A stretch of DNA of 27,195 bases, taken from an uncultured Fretibacterium sp. Lineage in GTDB: Bacteria > Synergistota > Synergistia > Synergistales > Aminobacteriaceae. The notes under the pieces are model-generated. The model was given only the letters and a program-made list of their open reading frames with translations. It did no database searches and was not told the DNA's origin. The translations under genes and the position numbers were made by a program. The stretch covers positions 1-27,195 of the forward strand of contig CALGHA010000202.1 of NCBI GenBank assembly GCA_937915835.1, in the 5' to 3' direction. Positions 14,247-22,174 of the stretch are shown here, piece after piece. How positions within the stretch are numbered: position 1 is the first letter of the stretch; each line of letters opens with the position of its first letter.

Positions 14247-14252
14247 TATAAT
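14244..14252 (+). promoter_or_regulatory. Candidate phage late promoter (extended -10)
   Basis: TGATATAAT contains TATAAT at 14247-14252 with the TG extension. The TGA is also the stop codon of the late regulator. No -35 match is present, as expected for a promoter that needs an activator. The same 9-mer precedes tRNA-Arg in the host part. The start would be near 14259. Confidence 0.55.
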
Positions 14253-14297
14253 TACCGATGATTAAAAGCAAACTTGAACCACGACAAATATCACAGC

Positions 14298-14331
14298 AGT
14301 GCTAGATGCCAGATAACATTTAGCACTTTTA
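14298..14331 (+). terminator. Intrinsic terminator directly behind the late promoter
   Basis: AGTGCTAGATG (14298-14308) pairs with CATTTAGCACT (14317-14327) over 11 bp with one G-T wobble and an 8-nt loop. It is followed by TTTATTAT. It would end the regulator transcript and, if the promoter at 14244 is active, also a leader RNA of only about 70 nt. Confidence 0.65.
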
Positions 14332-14421
14332 TTATGAACGAGAGAAACAAAAGGTACTGGGAACGGGGGGTACGAGCGCTTCCGCGGCAAAGAGGAAAGC
14401 CCGAGTTTCAACTAGAGACAG

Positions 14422-14469
14422 AAAAAAACGAAATCGAACCCCAAAAAACGCCGAAAAAGTACCAAAAAA
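14422..14469. other. Helically phased A-tracts before terS
   Basis: A-tracts of 7, 6, 5 and 6 nt are centred near 14425, 14445.5, 14456 and 14466.5. The spacings of about 20.5, 10.5 and 10.5 bp match two, one and one helical turns, so the DNA is expected to be bent. The stretch lies 25-75 bp before terS, where packaging sites are often found. The 248-bp gap 14247-14494 also contains the late promoter and terminator. Confidence 0.55.
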
Positions 14470-14494
14470 CCCACAAATAGAGACTAATAAAGAC

Positions 14495-14806
14495 ATGAGC
14501 AAAGCACAAATCAGTTCAGAACTTCTTGACGAATTAACCCGCACGAAAATCCGAGTGAACATAGCGAATGCCGAAAAAAACGAGCTCAAGAACGCAGTAA
14601 CGCGAGGAGAATTAATCACGGTTGAAGCTGTCAATAAGAAATGGGCGGAAGACGTAAGTAACGTAAAAGCGAAACTATTAGCGATACCGACCAAGTTAAC
14701 GCCGATATTATCAAATCAGGTATTAACAGCGCAGGACGTGAATAAAATTTTGACTGAAGCGATATATGAGGCATTGACCGAGTTATCAGAGGAATATAAA
14801 GCATAA
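14495..14806 (+). CDS. Terminase small subunit (TerS)
   Basis: The 103-aa protein matches the C-terminal, helical half of Nu1/DUF1441-like small terminases: LDELTRTKIRVNIANAEKNELKN, GELITVEAVNKKWAEDVSNV, AKLLAIPTKLTPIL. This part mediates oligomerisation and contact with TerL. It lacks the winged helix that binds DNA in Nu1. The ribosome binding site before the ATG is weak. The same frame stays open for 57 codons upstream (14324-14494) with a Lys/Arg-rich translation but no ATG, GTG or TTG, so the true start may be further up. The stop overlaps the TerL ATG by one base (TAATG). Confidence 0.8.
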   Translation: MSKAQISSELLDELTRTKIRVNIANAEKNELKNAVTRGELITVEAVNKKWAEDVSNVKAKLLAIPTKLTPILSNQVLTAQDVNKILTEAIYEALTELSEEYKA

Positions 14807-16614
14807 TGAACAACTCCGAAATCTGGTTACCGCCGCCGGACTTAACCATAACGGACTGGGCTGATAATTACCGGCGAATACCTCCGGAGGCCTCATCGGA
14901 GCCAGGAATATGGAAGACATCTCGAGCACCGTATCAACGCGAAATGATGAACGCAATTAGTGATGACCGGTACGAAAGAATTGTCATGATGACAGCCGCG
15001 CAAATCGGAAAAACGGAAATTATTTTAAACACGCTAGGTTATTACATAGACAAGGAGCCTTCTCCGATATTATTAATCAATCCGACGCTGGAAATGGGAG
15101 AAAGTTTCAGCAAGGACAGACTTGCACCAATGATACGCGATACTCCGTGCCTTCAAGGTAAAATCAAGGACCCACGAACACGCGACAGCGGAAATACATT
15201 ACTGCATAAGAAATTTCCAGGAGGCCATATCACAATAGCCGGTTCGAACTCACCAGCAAGTTTAGCGTCAAGGCCGATAAGAATATTATTATGCGATGAG
15301 GTTGACAGATACCCTTTCAGCGCAGGAACTGAAGGCGACCCGTTAAGTCTAGCGATGAAACGAACAGCTAATTTCTGGAACCGAAAAATCGTAATGGTAT
15401 CAACACCGACGCTCAAAGGAGCTTCACGGATTGAGAAGGCCTACGAAAATTCCACACAGGAAGAATGGCAAATCCCATGTCCAAATTGTAATCACTATCA
15501 GGCGTTAAGCTGGAGCAATATCAAGTATCGCGGATTAACTGAGCCGTTAATGAGGTGTGAACATTGCGGGAAAGATTTCAGCGAACTCGACTGGAAGAAA
15601 AATCAAGCACTCGGCCAATGGAAAGCTAATAATCCTGGCAAACCAACGCGCGGCTTTCACGTCAATGCGTTTGCTTCACCGTGGGTCTCATGGAAAAGTT
15701 TATGCGAGAGTTACGACGAGGCTGAGAAAATCGGACCTGAAAACGTCAAAGTCTGGATTAATACCGTGTTAGGAGTTCCCTACGAAGATAAATCCGATGA
15801 AGTAGACGTTCATAGTTTGGAGGCTCACAGAATAGAATACGGAGCCGAATTGCCTGATGAAGTATTGTTGCTGACCTGCGGAATTGATACTCAAGATGAC
15901 AGGTTAGAGCTTGAAGTTCTCGGCTGGGGTTTAAGCAATAAGACATGGGGGATTGAGTATAAAGTGATATACGGTTCTCCAGAAGATAATACGACGTGGC
16001 AAGCTCTGGACGAATATTTAAGCAAGACGTGGCATTACTCCGACGGTACAGGATTAGGCTTAAGCATAACATGTATCGACAGCGCAGGGCATTACACGGA
16101 CGAAGTATATAAATTCTGCAAATCAAGATTACGCAAAAGGATATTCCCTATAATCGGGCGAGGAGCCTACGGTAAACCTGCAGTATCAAATCCCAGTCGC
16201 AATAATCGCTATCGCATTCCACTTTTCACGCTCGGTGTAAGCACGATTAAGGGCGTTCTTTTTGGACGATTAGCCGTTGAAAAACATACGCCAGGATATT
16301 GCTATTTTCCTGCTGATATACGCGGCTATGATGAGATATACTTCAAGGGATTAATGAGCGAAAGAATGTTAATCAAGCGCGACAAAGGTCAGACCAAAAT
16401 AACGTGGGAAGCAGTCCCGCATGCGAGGAATGAGCCGTTAGATTGTCGAGTTTACGCAATGGGAGCATTCGAGATATTAAATCCAGACATGACCAAGAAA
16501 GCCAAAAAGCACGGAGGAAAAAGCAATGAGGCTCCAAACGAGCGCACCAATCAGCCAGAACACAAACGAGTGAAGAGGAAAATAACGTTTCTAAATCGAG
16601 GAATGAGACTATGA
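14806..16614 (+). CDS. Terminase large subunit (lambda gpA type)
   Basis: This is the ATP-driven DNA-packaging motor with a nuclease that cuts concatemers. The 602-aa protein has the Walker A-like AAQIGKT (64-70), Walker B ILLCDEVDRYP (D164/E165), the coupling motif VSTPT (about 198-202), and a four-cysteine zinc site (C225, C228, C251, C254). The nuclease domain has acidic residues in GIDTQDDRLE, CIDSAGH and near the C-terminal EPLDCRVYAMGA. Length is near the 641 aa of lambda gpA. It is translationally coupled to terS, and the next gene starts 1 nt after its stop. Confidence 0.96.
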   Translation: MNNSEIWLPPPDLTITDWADNYRRIPPEASSEPGIWKTSRAPYQREMMNAISDDRYERIVMMTAAQIGKTEIILNTLGYYIDKEPSPILLINPTLEMGESFSKDRLAPMIRDTPCLQGKIKDPRTRDSGNTLLHKKFPGGHITIAGSNSPASLASRPIRILLCDEVDRYPFSAGTEGDPLSLAMKRTANFWNRKIVMVSTPTLKGASRIEKAYENSTQEEWQIPCPNCNHYQALSWSNIKYRGLTEPLMRCEHCGKDFSELDWKKNQALGQWKANNPGKPTRGFHVNAFASPWVSWKSLCESYDEAEKIGPENVKVWINTVLGVPYEDKSDEVDVHSLEAHRIEYGAELPDEVLLLTCGIDTQDDRLELEVLGWGLSNKTWGIEYKVIYGSPEDNTTWQALDEYLSKTWHYSDGTGLGLSITCIDSAGHYTDEVYKFCKSRLRKRIFPIIGRGAYGKPAVSNPSRNNRYRIPLFTLGVSTIKGVLFGRLAVEKHTPGYCYFPADIRGYDEIYFKGLMSERMLIKRDKGQTKITWEAVPHARNEPLDCRVYAMGAFEILNPDMTKKAKKHGGKSNEAPNERTNQPEHKRVKRKITFLNRGMRL

Positions 16615-16615
16615 A

Positions 16616-16870
16616 ATGATAGACCGACGAAAATTAATAGAAGCGAGATTATACGAATACAACCAAGCTTTGAGAGCGATATTAACCGGACAAAGCTACA
16701 AGATGGGAGATGTCGAATTAACTCGCGCGAGCCTGAAGACTGTACAAAGTGAGATAGCGAGATTAGAGAACGCATTAATCAAGGCGACGCAGACTTTGAA
16801 ACGAATGAGACTGCGATATGTTGTGCCAATGGACGGGGTGAATAAACGATGTCAGAGAAAGTTGCTGTGA
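16616..16870 (+). CDS. gpW-like head-tail joining protein
   Basis: The 84-aa protein sits between TerL and portal, exactly where lambda has gpW. It shows the family pattern of an N-terminal helix (LIEARLYEYNQALRAILTG), a short beta hairpin (QSYKMGDVELTRA) and a second helix (LKTVQSEIARLENALI). gpW plugs the portal after packaging. The C-terminus overlaps the portal gene by 22 nt. Confidence 0.75.
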   Translation: MIDRRKLIEARLYEYNQALRAILTGQSYKMGDVELTRASLKTVQSEIARLENALIKATQTLKRMRLRYVVPMDGVNKRCQRKLL

Positions 16871-18351
16871 AGAAACGCAAAATCACGAACTCCGGTTATT
16901 CCCATCACGGAGCCAGTCGCAATAAGCCGTCGTTAATGCAATGGATAAGTTCAAGCAAAAGTCCTCATGAGGATATATCGCAGAACGTAAAATTATTGCG
17001 AGAACGTTCACGAGATTTATACGCGGGCGGAGGTCCCTTAGGGCGAGGAGCGATTGACCGATTAGCATTGAACTCGATAGGGTCAGGGTTAAAGTTGAAC
17101 GTAAGAATAGACGGTGAACTATTAGGATTTACGGACGAGGCTGAAGCGCGGAAATGGTCTGCGAAAGTGGAAGCCGAGTTTGATTACTGGGCCAGTTCCA
17201 AAAATGCGAGTTACACCGGCGAATTTAATTTTTACGAGTTACAGGCATTAGCTTTCAAGGCAATATTGCTAGACGGTGAATGTTTAGCATTACTGACCGA
17301 CGCAAAAACGAGTTCGAATTACGACTTATCCGTAATGTTAATCGAAGCCGACAGGTTACAGACGCCGACATTTTTATACGGAAGCAAGATGATAGACGAG
17401 GGAGTTGAACTCGACGAGACGGGGCGACCAATAGCCTATTACATAGCGAATAGAAATCCCTACGCAGAACTGCCAAATCAACCGTTGATAAAATTTACGC
17501 GAATACCTGTAAACGGAGAAAACTCCGGCCGTCGAAATCTCCTTCACCTGTTCAATCCAGAAAGAATAAATCAGCATAGAGGCGTCCCGTTTTTATCGCC
17601 AGTAATCGAGAGCTTAAAGCAACTAGGACGTTACACCGACGCTGAGTTAATGGCCGCTGTAATCGGAGGAATGTACGCATTATTTTTTGAGCATGAGCCA
17701 CGCGAAAGTGATAGTCTAATGGAAGAAGATTATGCGAGCGAGGAAGGTTACGGAGAAGTTCCCGGCCTCGAAGGAATAAGCCTAGCGCAAATGAACGGTG
17801 CCATAATGGACTTACCTGAAGGTGTGAAGCCGTCGAGTGTTGCTCCTAACAGGCCTAATTCGAGTTTTCAAGCGTTTGTAGAAGCACTTGTGAGACAAAT
17901 CGGAGGCTGTTTAGGCATTCCCAGTGAGTTATTATTTCTGCACTTCACGGCGAGTTATTCAGCTTCACGAGGGGCATTATTAGAGGCGTGGAAATTATTT
18001 AGATATTGGCGTGAATGGTTCAGCGTAAATTTCTGTCAGCCAGTCTACGAAGAATTTTTTACGGAGGCCGTCTTAAAGGGTAAAATTAGCGCGCCTGGAT
18101 ATTTTTCCGACGACATGAGACGAAAACTTTTCACATGGGCTTCATGGACCGGACCAAGTCAAGGGCAATTAGACCCTGTGAAAGAAGTGAACGCGTCAAT
18201 ACTGAGAGTAGAAAACGGCTTCAGCACGTATCAGCGAGAGACAGGAGAATTAACAGGCGAGGATTTTGACTTGAACGTAAAGGCCTTAATGAGGGAACGA
18301 GAAATTTTGAGGCAAGTACAGCCATTAGACCAGCAAGGAGCGAGCGACTAA
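16849..18351 (+). CDS. Phage portal protein (lambda gpB family)
   Basis: The 500-aa protein forms the dodecameric DNA entry ring at one capsid vertex. Recognisable parts are RERSRDLYAGGGPLGRGAIDRLALNSIGSGL near the N-terminus, the FNFYELQALAFKAILLDGECL segment, LFNPERINQHRGVPFLSPVIESLKQLGRYTDAEL in the middle and LGIPSELLFLHFTASYSASRGAL. The length is near that of lambda gpB (533 aa). GGGGTG precedes the ATG at 16849. The stop directly abuts the protease ATG (TAAATG). Confidence 0.95.
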   Translation: MSEKVAVKKRKITNSGYSHHGASRNKPSLMQWISSSKSPHEDISQNVKLLRERSRDLYAGGGPLGRGAIDRLALNSIGSGLKLNVRIDGELLGFTDEAEARKWSAKVEAEFDYWASSKNASYTGEFNFYELQALAFKAILLDGECLALLTDAKTSSNYDLSVMLIEADRLQTPTFLYGSKMIDEGVELDETGRPIAYYIANRNPYAELPNQPLIKFTRIPVNGENSGRRNLLHLFNPERINQHRGVPFLSPVIESLKQLGRYTDAELMAAVIGGMYALFFEHEPRESDSLMEEDYASEEGYGEVPGLEGISLAQMNGAIMDLPEGVKPSSVAPNRPNSSFQAFVEALVRQIGGCLGIPSELLFLHFTASYSASRGALLEAWKLFRYWREWFSVNFCQPVYEEFFTEAVLKGKISAPGYFSDDMRRKLFTWASWTGPSQGQLDPVKEVNASILRVENGFSTYQRETGELTGEDFDLNVKALMREREILRQVQPLDQQGASD

Positions 18352-19155
18352 ATGTACAACGTAAAGATAGAGGACAATCAAGCAGAGATATATTTATACT
18401 CAGCAATATTAGGAGCGGAATACGGCTTAACGGTAAGTGATGTAATCGAGCGATTAAACGCATACACAGGAAAGACGATAACGCTTCATATTAACTCAGA
18501 GGGAGGCGATGTGTTTGAAGCACAAGGCATGTATGCATATCTGAGAAATCACAAAGCGAAAGTTCACGTATACATAGACGGTTTATGTGCTTCATCGGCG
18601 GGAATAGTGGCACTGTCAGGCGATAAAATTTTCATGAGGGAAAACGCGCTTTTCATGATGCATAATCCTTCCGGAGCTGTTTACGGAGAAAGCGAGGACA
18701 TGAGGAAATTAGCTGATATACTCGATAAAATTCGTGACAGCATAGCGATACTTTACGAGCAAAAAATGGCACTTGAGCATGAAAAAGTACTCGACATGAT
18801 GAAAGCTGAGACATGGTTAACCGCGCAAGAGGCCTATGATATGAACTTAGTAGACGAGATAATACCTGCTTTGAAAGTGAAGAATGAGAGCAAGGATTAT
18901 CAAGCAGGAGTGAAGGCAGAACGCGAGAGATTACAAGCGCTTGATGACATAATAGCACCAGGGCGAGAAGCCTTAATCGAGGACGCGAAATATACGAGTT
19001 TCAAGACAGTGAACGACATAGCATTAGAGTTATTGAAGTCCGATGCGAGGCACAAAGACGCTGTAAAAATCACGCCGAACATAAAGAACGCAGACGCAAG
19101 CATAGACGATATAAGGCATGTTAGCGAATTAATCAACAGAATGAGAGGATATTAA
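18352..19155 (+). CDS. ClpP-like head maturation protease
   Basis: The 267-aa protein has a ClpP/S14-type protease domain in the first 170 residues: the oxyanion segment HINSEGGDV (46-54), nucleophile S81 in GLCASSAG, H104 in FMMHNPSG, and an acidic residue E153 in KAETWLTAQEA at the place of the catalytic aspartate. This glutamate is common in phage members. It cleaves scaffold and capsid during head assembly. The C-terminal 100 residues are charged and helical and may serve as the scaffold, as in lambda gpC/Nu3. Confidence 0.93.
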   Translation: MYNVKIEDNQAEIYLYSAILGAEYGLTVSDVIERLNAYTGKTITLHINSEGGDVFEAQGMYAYLRNHKAKVHVYIDGLCASSAGIVALSGDKIFMRENALFMMHNPSGAVYGESEDMRKLADILDKIRDSIAILYEQKMALEHEKVLDMMKAETWLTAQEAYDMNLVDEIIPALKVKNESKDYQAGVKAERERLQALDDIIAPGREALIEDAKYTSFKTVNDIALELLKSDARHKDAVKITPNIKNADASIDDIRHVSELINRMRGY

Positions 19156-19157
19156 AG

Positions 19158-19583
19158 ATGTCAGACGAAGTAACGAGCAAAGCGAAAGTATTAAGTGTAC
19201 GCACATTATGGAGTGCAGAGGAAACGACAGAACCTGATAATCTCGGTGAAGGCGAGGCCTATGTAGTCAAATTATACACAGGAAATTTCAAGCGCGGCAT
19301 GTTAATAATTCCAGGCCCTGAAGGATTTTTTATTCCAGCGTCGAGGTCAGGAGTAATGGACGCGGACGAGTTTGGTGTGTTAGCTGAGGATTTAGGGCTT
19401 GAGATAGACCCAACGGTCGAAGGTAGTGAAGTCGAAGAATACACGACGGCGATAGCGTATTTTAGTGGTCAGCTGAACGGCGACGCAATAATATTCCCGT
19501 ATGAGACAGACGAGGATAATCACGACGAATTACTATCAGAATTGGCCGATAAGTTCAGGAAACAGGGCTTAAGAATATTATAG
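19158..19583 (+). CDS. Unknown head protein in the decoration-protein position
   Basis: The 141-aa acidic protein lies between protease and major capsid protein, the place of gpD (capsid cement) in lambda. I see no clear sequence match to gpD. It has a beta-rich central part (EGEAYVVKLYTGNFKRGMLIIPGPEGFFIPAS) and an acidic C-terminal half. A role as decoration or head-stabilising protein is inferred from position only. Confidence 0.7.
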   Translation: MSDEVTSKAKVLSVRTLWSAEETTEPDNLGEGEAYVVKLYTGNFKRGMLIIPGPEGFFIPASRSGVMDADEFGVLAEDLGLEIDPTVEGSEVEEYTTAIAYFSGQLNGDAIIFPYETDEDNHDELLSELADKFRKQGLRIL

Positions 19584-19598
19584 AGTGGGAGTGAGACA

Positions 19599-20630
19599 AT
19601 GAATTATTTTGAGCCGAAATTTTTACAGGGAGTAATTGAGAAAGCATTACCCTTAAGGTTATTTTTCCGTACGAGATTTTTCAACGAGCAAGTGACATTT
19701 CCGACGCGACAAGTCAGCTTTGAGTTCATGAAAAATTCCCGTCGACTAATGCCCTATGCAAAAGGAGGAAAAATCAGCGTTCCTGTAGCAAGTGAAGGAT
19801 ATAGCTTACGGACATATGAGCCGCCGTTAATCTCAGGTTATAAGTCAATCACTGAAGCGACGTTAGAGCAAAAATTATTTGGTGAGGAGCCATATAACTC
19901 TGGGTTAACGCCAGCAGAACGTGAACAGAGATTAATAGCCCGTTACATGATGGAACTTCAAGATATGATATATCGCAAGGAAGAGTACATGTGTGCTCGC
20001 ATAAAGCAGGACGGAAAATTGACGATAAGCGAGAATGATTTTAACGCTGAAGTCGATTACGGATTTACGAACATCGAGAGCATAAAGACGGCGGATAAAT
20101 GGAATGCCAATGCTGATATACTCGGCCAATTGCAGGAGAAAGCTAATGACCTGCGAAAAGACGGCGTAAACCCTGACATGCTGATACTTGGTTCGAAAGC
20201 TTCACAAGCCTTCTTGAAGAATGAAGAAGTCTTAAAGCTCCGACATGATTTTCTATTAGATGTACATGCTCCGTTGCCTAATGAGCTTGAAAACGGCTTG
20301 AACTATTTATGCCAAATCCGAGCACCGGGGTTATTCCTGAATGTCTATGAGTATCTCGAGTATTATCGCGACGACGCTACAGGAGAAGCCTTGCCATTAA
20401 TCGACGAAAGCACGGCCATTCTTCAATCATCGCAGGAAAAGAACATGATGTTATACGGAGCTATCACGTACATAGACGACAACGATAATCGAGTTACGGC
20501 CATGCGAGAATATGTTCCCTATGTATTGACGATAAAAGAGAGCGCGGAAAAACGCTTAATAGTGAGTTCAAAGCCCTTACCATTGCCGGCGGATATAGAC
20601 GCATGGTCGGTTATGAAGAACGTAATCTAA
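19599..20630 (+). CDS. Major capsid protein (lambda gpE family)
   Basis: The 343-aa protein is of nearly the same length as lambda gpE (341 aa). It shows family features: N-terminal LRLFFRTRFFNEQVTFPTRQVSFE, the GYSLRTYEPPLI segment, EYMCARIKQDGKLTI, DILGQLQEKANDLRKDGVNPDMLILGSKA, and the C-terminal VTAMREYVPYVLTIKESAEKRLIVSSKPLPLPADIDAW. It forms the HK97-fold shell. Confidence 0.95.
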   Translation: MNYFEPKFLQGVIEKALPLRLFFRTRFFNEQVTFPTRQVSFEFMKNSRRLMPYAKGGKISVPVASEGYSLRTYEPPLISGYKSITEATLEQKLFGEEPYNSGLTPAEREQRLIARYMMELQDMIYRKEEYMCARIKQDGKLTISENDFNAEVDYGFTNIESIKTADKWNANADILGQLQEKANDLRKDGVNPDMLILGSKASQAFLKNEEVLKLRHDFLLDVHAPLPNELENGLNYLCQIRAPGLFLNVYEYLEYYRDDATGEALPLIDESTAILQSSQEKNMMLYGAITYIDDNDNRVTAMREYVPYVLTIKESAEKRLIVSSKPLPLPADIDAWSVMKNVI

Positions 20631-20672
20631 CAAAAAAATTTCAAAGTTGCTAGAAAAAAGGATAACGGGAAA

Positions 20673-21077
20673 ATGAGTAATCATCAACATTCGCATGTAC
20701 AGGGATTTGATATAGCTCATGAATTAAGTAAAATCTACGGAGAAAATAACACGTTCAAGTTACAGCGAGAAAAGGATTTAGCGTGCTATTTTAATTTATT
20801 CGAGTTTGCAGAGTATCATGATATAGACGGCAAAAAGTTTTTAGGAGTATTTACGACGGACACTCGCGCGCAAAAGTTCAGTGTATCGCCGTTCTCGCAG
20901 GATAAAATTATGGGTGTGTCGAAGTCTCACGGGATTTTATTTTTACGGTGTGAGGACATCGATAATGTTTATGCTGAACAGCCGATAAAACTCGACGGCC
21001 GTCTTTACCAGATTGACGACGCTGTGAAGCTTGGTAATGTCATTTGGCGAATATCACTCAGTGCTAATGTGAGCTAA
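20673..21077 (+). CDS. Probable head-tail connector (gpFII-like)
   Basis: The 134-aa protein follows the capsid gene at the position of FII-type connectors. It has a helical histidine-rich N-terminus, then a beta-rich part (FLGVFTTDTRAQKF, GILFLRCEDID, IKLDGRLYQIDDAVKLGNVIWRISL) that fits FII/stopper proteins, which often contain such a loop about measured quantities and oxidised bases. No single diagnostic residue; the call leans on order and length. Confidence 0.55.
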   Translation: MSNHQHSHVQGFDIAHELSKIYGENNTFKLQREKDLACYFNLFEFAEYHDIDGKKFLGVFTTDTRAQKFSVSPFSQDKIMGVSKSHGILFLRCEDIDNVYAEQPIKLDGRLYQIDDAVKLGNVIWRISLSANVS

Positions 21078-21099
21078 AATATTGCGGGGTGATTTTATC

Positions 21100-21393
21100 A
21101 TGGAAGAGAAAGTTGCAAATTTAATCAAAGAGTTAAAGGCATTACCAATTCACATTGAGATAATTGAAGACGACGGCGGAGTAATGACGCTGGCGATAGA
21201 GTTTCCTGAAGCATTCGAATACGCGAAGACCTTAGACGCGAGCAAAAAAGCCCTTGTACACTCAATGAAAGGTTGGGCGGAAGCGTTAAGCAGTGAGTTC
21301 AACCGATGGAAAAAGGGGCGAGATAATGAAATTCCTTACCTGTTAAAAATCCTTGTGAGCTCCGAAGAGGAATTATTATCATGCCTAAAATAA
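21100..21393 (+). CDS. HicB-like antitoxin
   Basis: The 97-aa protein shows a HicB/DUF1902-like pattern: IHIEIIEDDGGVMTLAIEFPE followed by EYAKTLDASKKALVHSMKGWAEAL. That is two strands then a helix as in the partial RNase-H fold of HicB. It lacks an obvious C-terminal DNA-binding helix-turn-helix, so it may not autoregulate. I chose the ATG at 21100, 8 nt after GGGGTG. An in-frame TTG at 21082 lies ahead of that site. It overlaps the toxin-like gene by 13 nt, a typical toxin-antitoxin arrangement with antitoxin first. Confidence 0.7.
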   Translation: MEEKVANLIKELKALPIHIEIIEDDGGVMTLAIEFPEAFEYAKTLDASKKALVHSMKGWAEALSSEFNRWKKGRDNEIPYLLKILVSSEEELLSCLK

Positions 21394-21596
21394 AGCAAGT
21401 CAGGAAATATTTACGTAATCATGGCTGGGTTTTATTCAAGAATACGGACCATGAACATTATCGATTAATGCTTGCTGATGGGACATATATTTATACAAAG
21501 CTGTCACATGGCTACGGAGATATTCCCGCTAATATCTGGACGCAGATGAAGAAGCAAATGCGTATCACTCAGGAAGAATTTAACGCAGGGATTTAA
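21381..21596 (+). CDS. HicA-like mRNA interferase toxin
   Basis: The 71-aa protein has the HicA layout: helix KQVRKYLRNHGWVLF, the histidine-bearing strand DHEHYRLMLADG, a second strand TYIYTKLSHG, then DIPANIWTQMKKQMRITQEEF. HicA is a small double-stranded-RNA-binding-fold ribonuclease that cleaves mRNA. The usual catalytic histidine is part of a GSH motif. Here the equivalent is probably one of the histidines in DHEHY. GAGGA precedes the ATG by 9 nt. It is embedded between head-tail connector and tail completion genes. Confidence 0.75.
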   Translation: MPKIKQVRKYLRNHGWVLFKNTDHEHYRLMLADGTYIYTKLSHGYGDIPANIWTQMKKQMRITQEEFNAGI

Positions 21597-21598
21597 TC

Positions 21599-22144
21599 AT
21601 GTTAAGCATAAAGATAAACGAGCAGGATTTAGCGAGAGCGAAAAGTCTATTAGCGCATATACCGAAGGCCTATAAACAAGCAGTAAATTTAGCCTTATCA
21701 CGAACGTTAGAAGCAATGAGGACTGAGGCAATAAAGAAGACGACCGAGCAATATCAAGTCAAAGCGTCGACAGTCCGAAAAACAATGAAGCTCAACAAAT
21801 CTCAGCAACAATTAATCTCACGAGGACCGCGCTTAAAGATAACGGATTATAAATTCCGGCCAATTCGACCGAGAGCAAAAAATTACACCGGAGCTGTCAG
21901 AGCCGGAGGCTTAAAGAGATTTCCCGGAGCATTCTTTATCAAGTTAGGTTCAGCAGGAAAATCATATCCGTATATTCGAGTGGGTAAAAAACGCTGGGAC
22001 ATTAAAGCTATATTCTCGCCGGCAATACCGCAAATTCTGCAAAACCCTGAAACTCTTTCCTCAATGGAAGAACGAGCCGGAGAAGTCTTTTCACAGAGAT
22101 TAAATCACGAAGTCATGAGAGCTCTCGGAGTTTTCGCGAAATGA
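21599..22144 (+). CDS. Minor tail protein Z-like (tail completion)
   Basis: The 181-aa basic protein fits the phage minor tail protein Z family: an N-terminal helix (LARAKSLLAHIPKAYKQAVNLALSRTLEAMRTEAIKK), YQVKASTVRKTMKLNK, and the C-terminal YPYIRVGKKRWDIKAIFSPAIPQIL. The lambda counterpart acts at the head-proximal end of the tail. The ATG is 2 nt after the HicA stop, with AGGGA as ribosome binding site inside the toxin gene, so the toxin pair is fully built into the late operon. Confidence 0.8.
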   Translation: MLSIKINEQDLARAKSLLAHIPKAYKQAVNLALSRTLEAMRTEAIKKTTEQYQVKASTVRKTMKLNKSQQQLISRGPRLKITDYKFRPIRPRAKNYTGAVRAGGLKRFPGAFFIKLGSAGKSYPYIRVGKKRWDIKAIFSPAIPQILQNPETLSSMEERAGEVFSQRLNHEVMRALGVFAK

Positions 22145-22174
22145 TAAATTTTTACGTAAGGAGTGTTAAGTAAC

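Noticed and set aside
14274..14480. Small plus-strand ORF of 68 codons
   Set aside because: It runs through the terminator hairpin, has no ribosome binding site, and its composition does not look protein-like. The other frame continuing into TerS looks more genuine.
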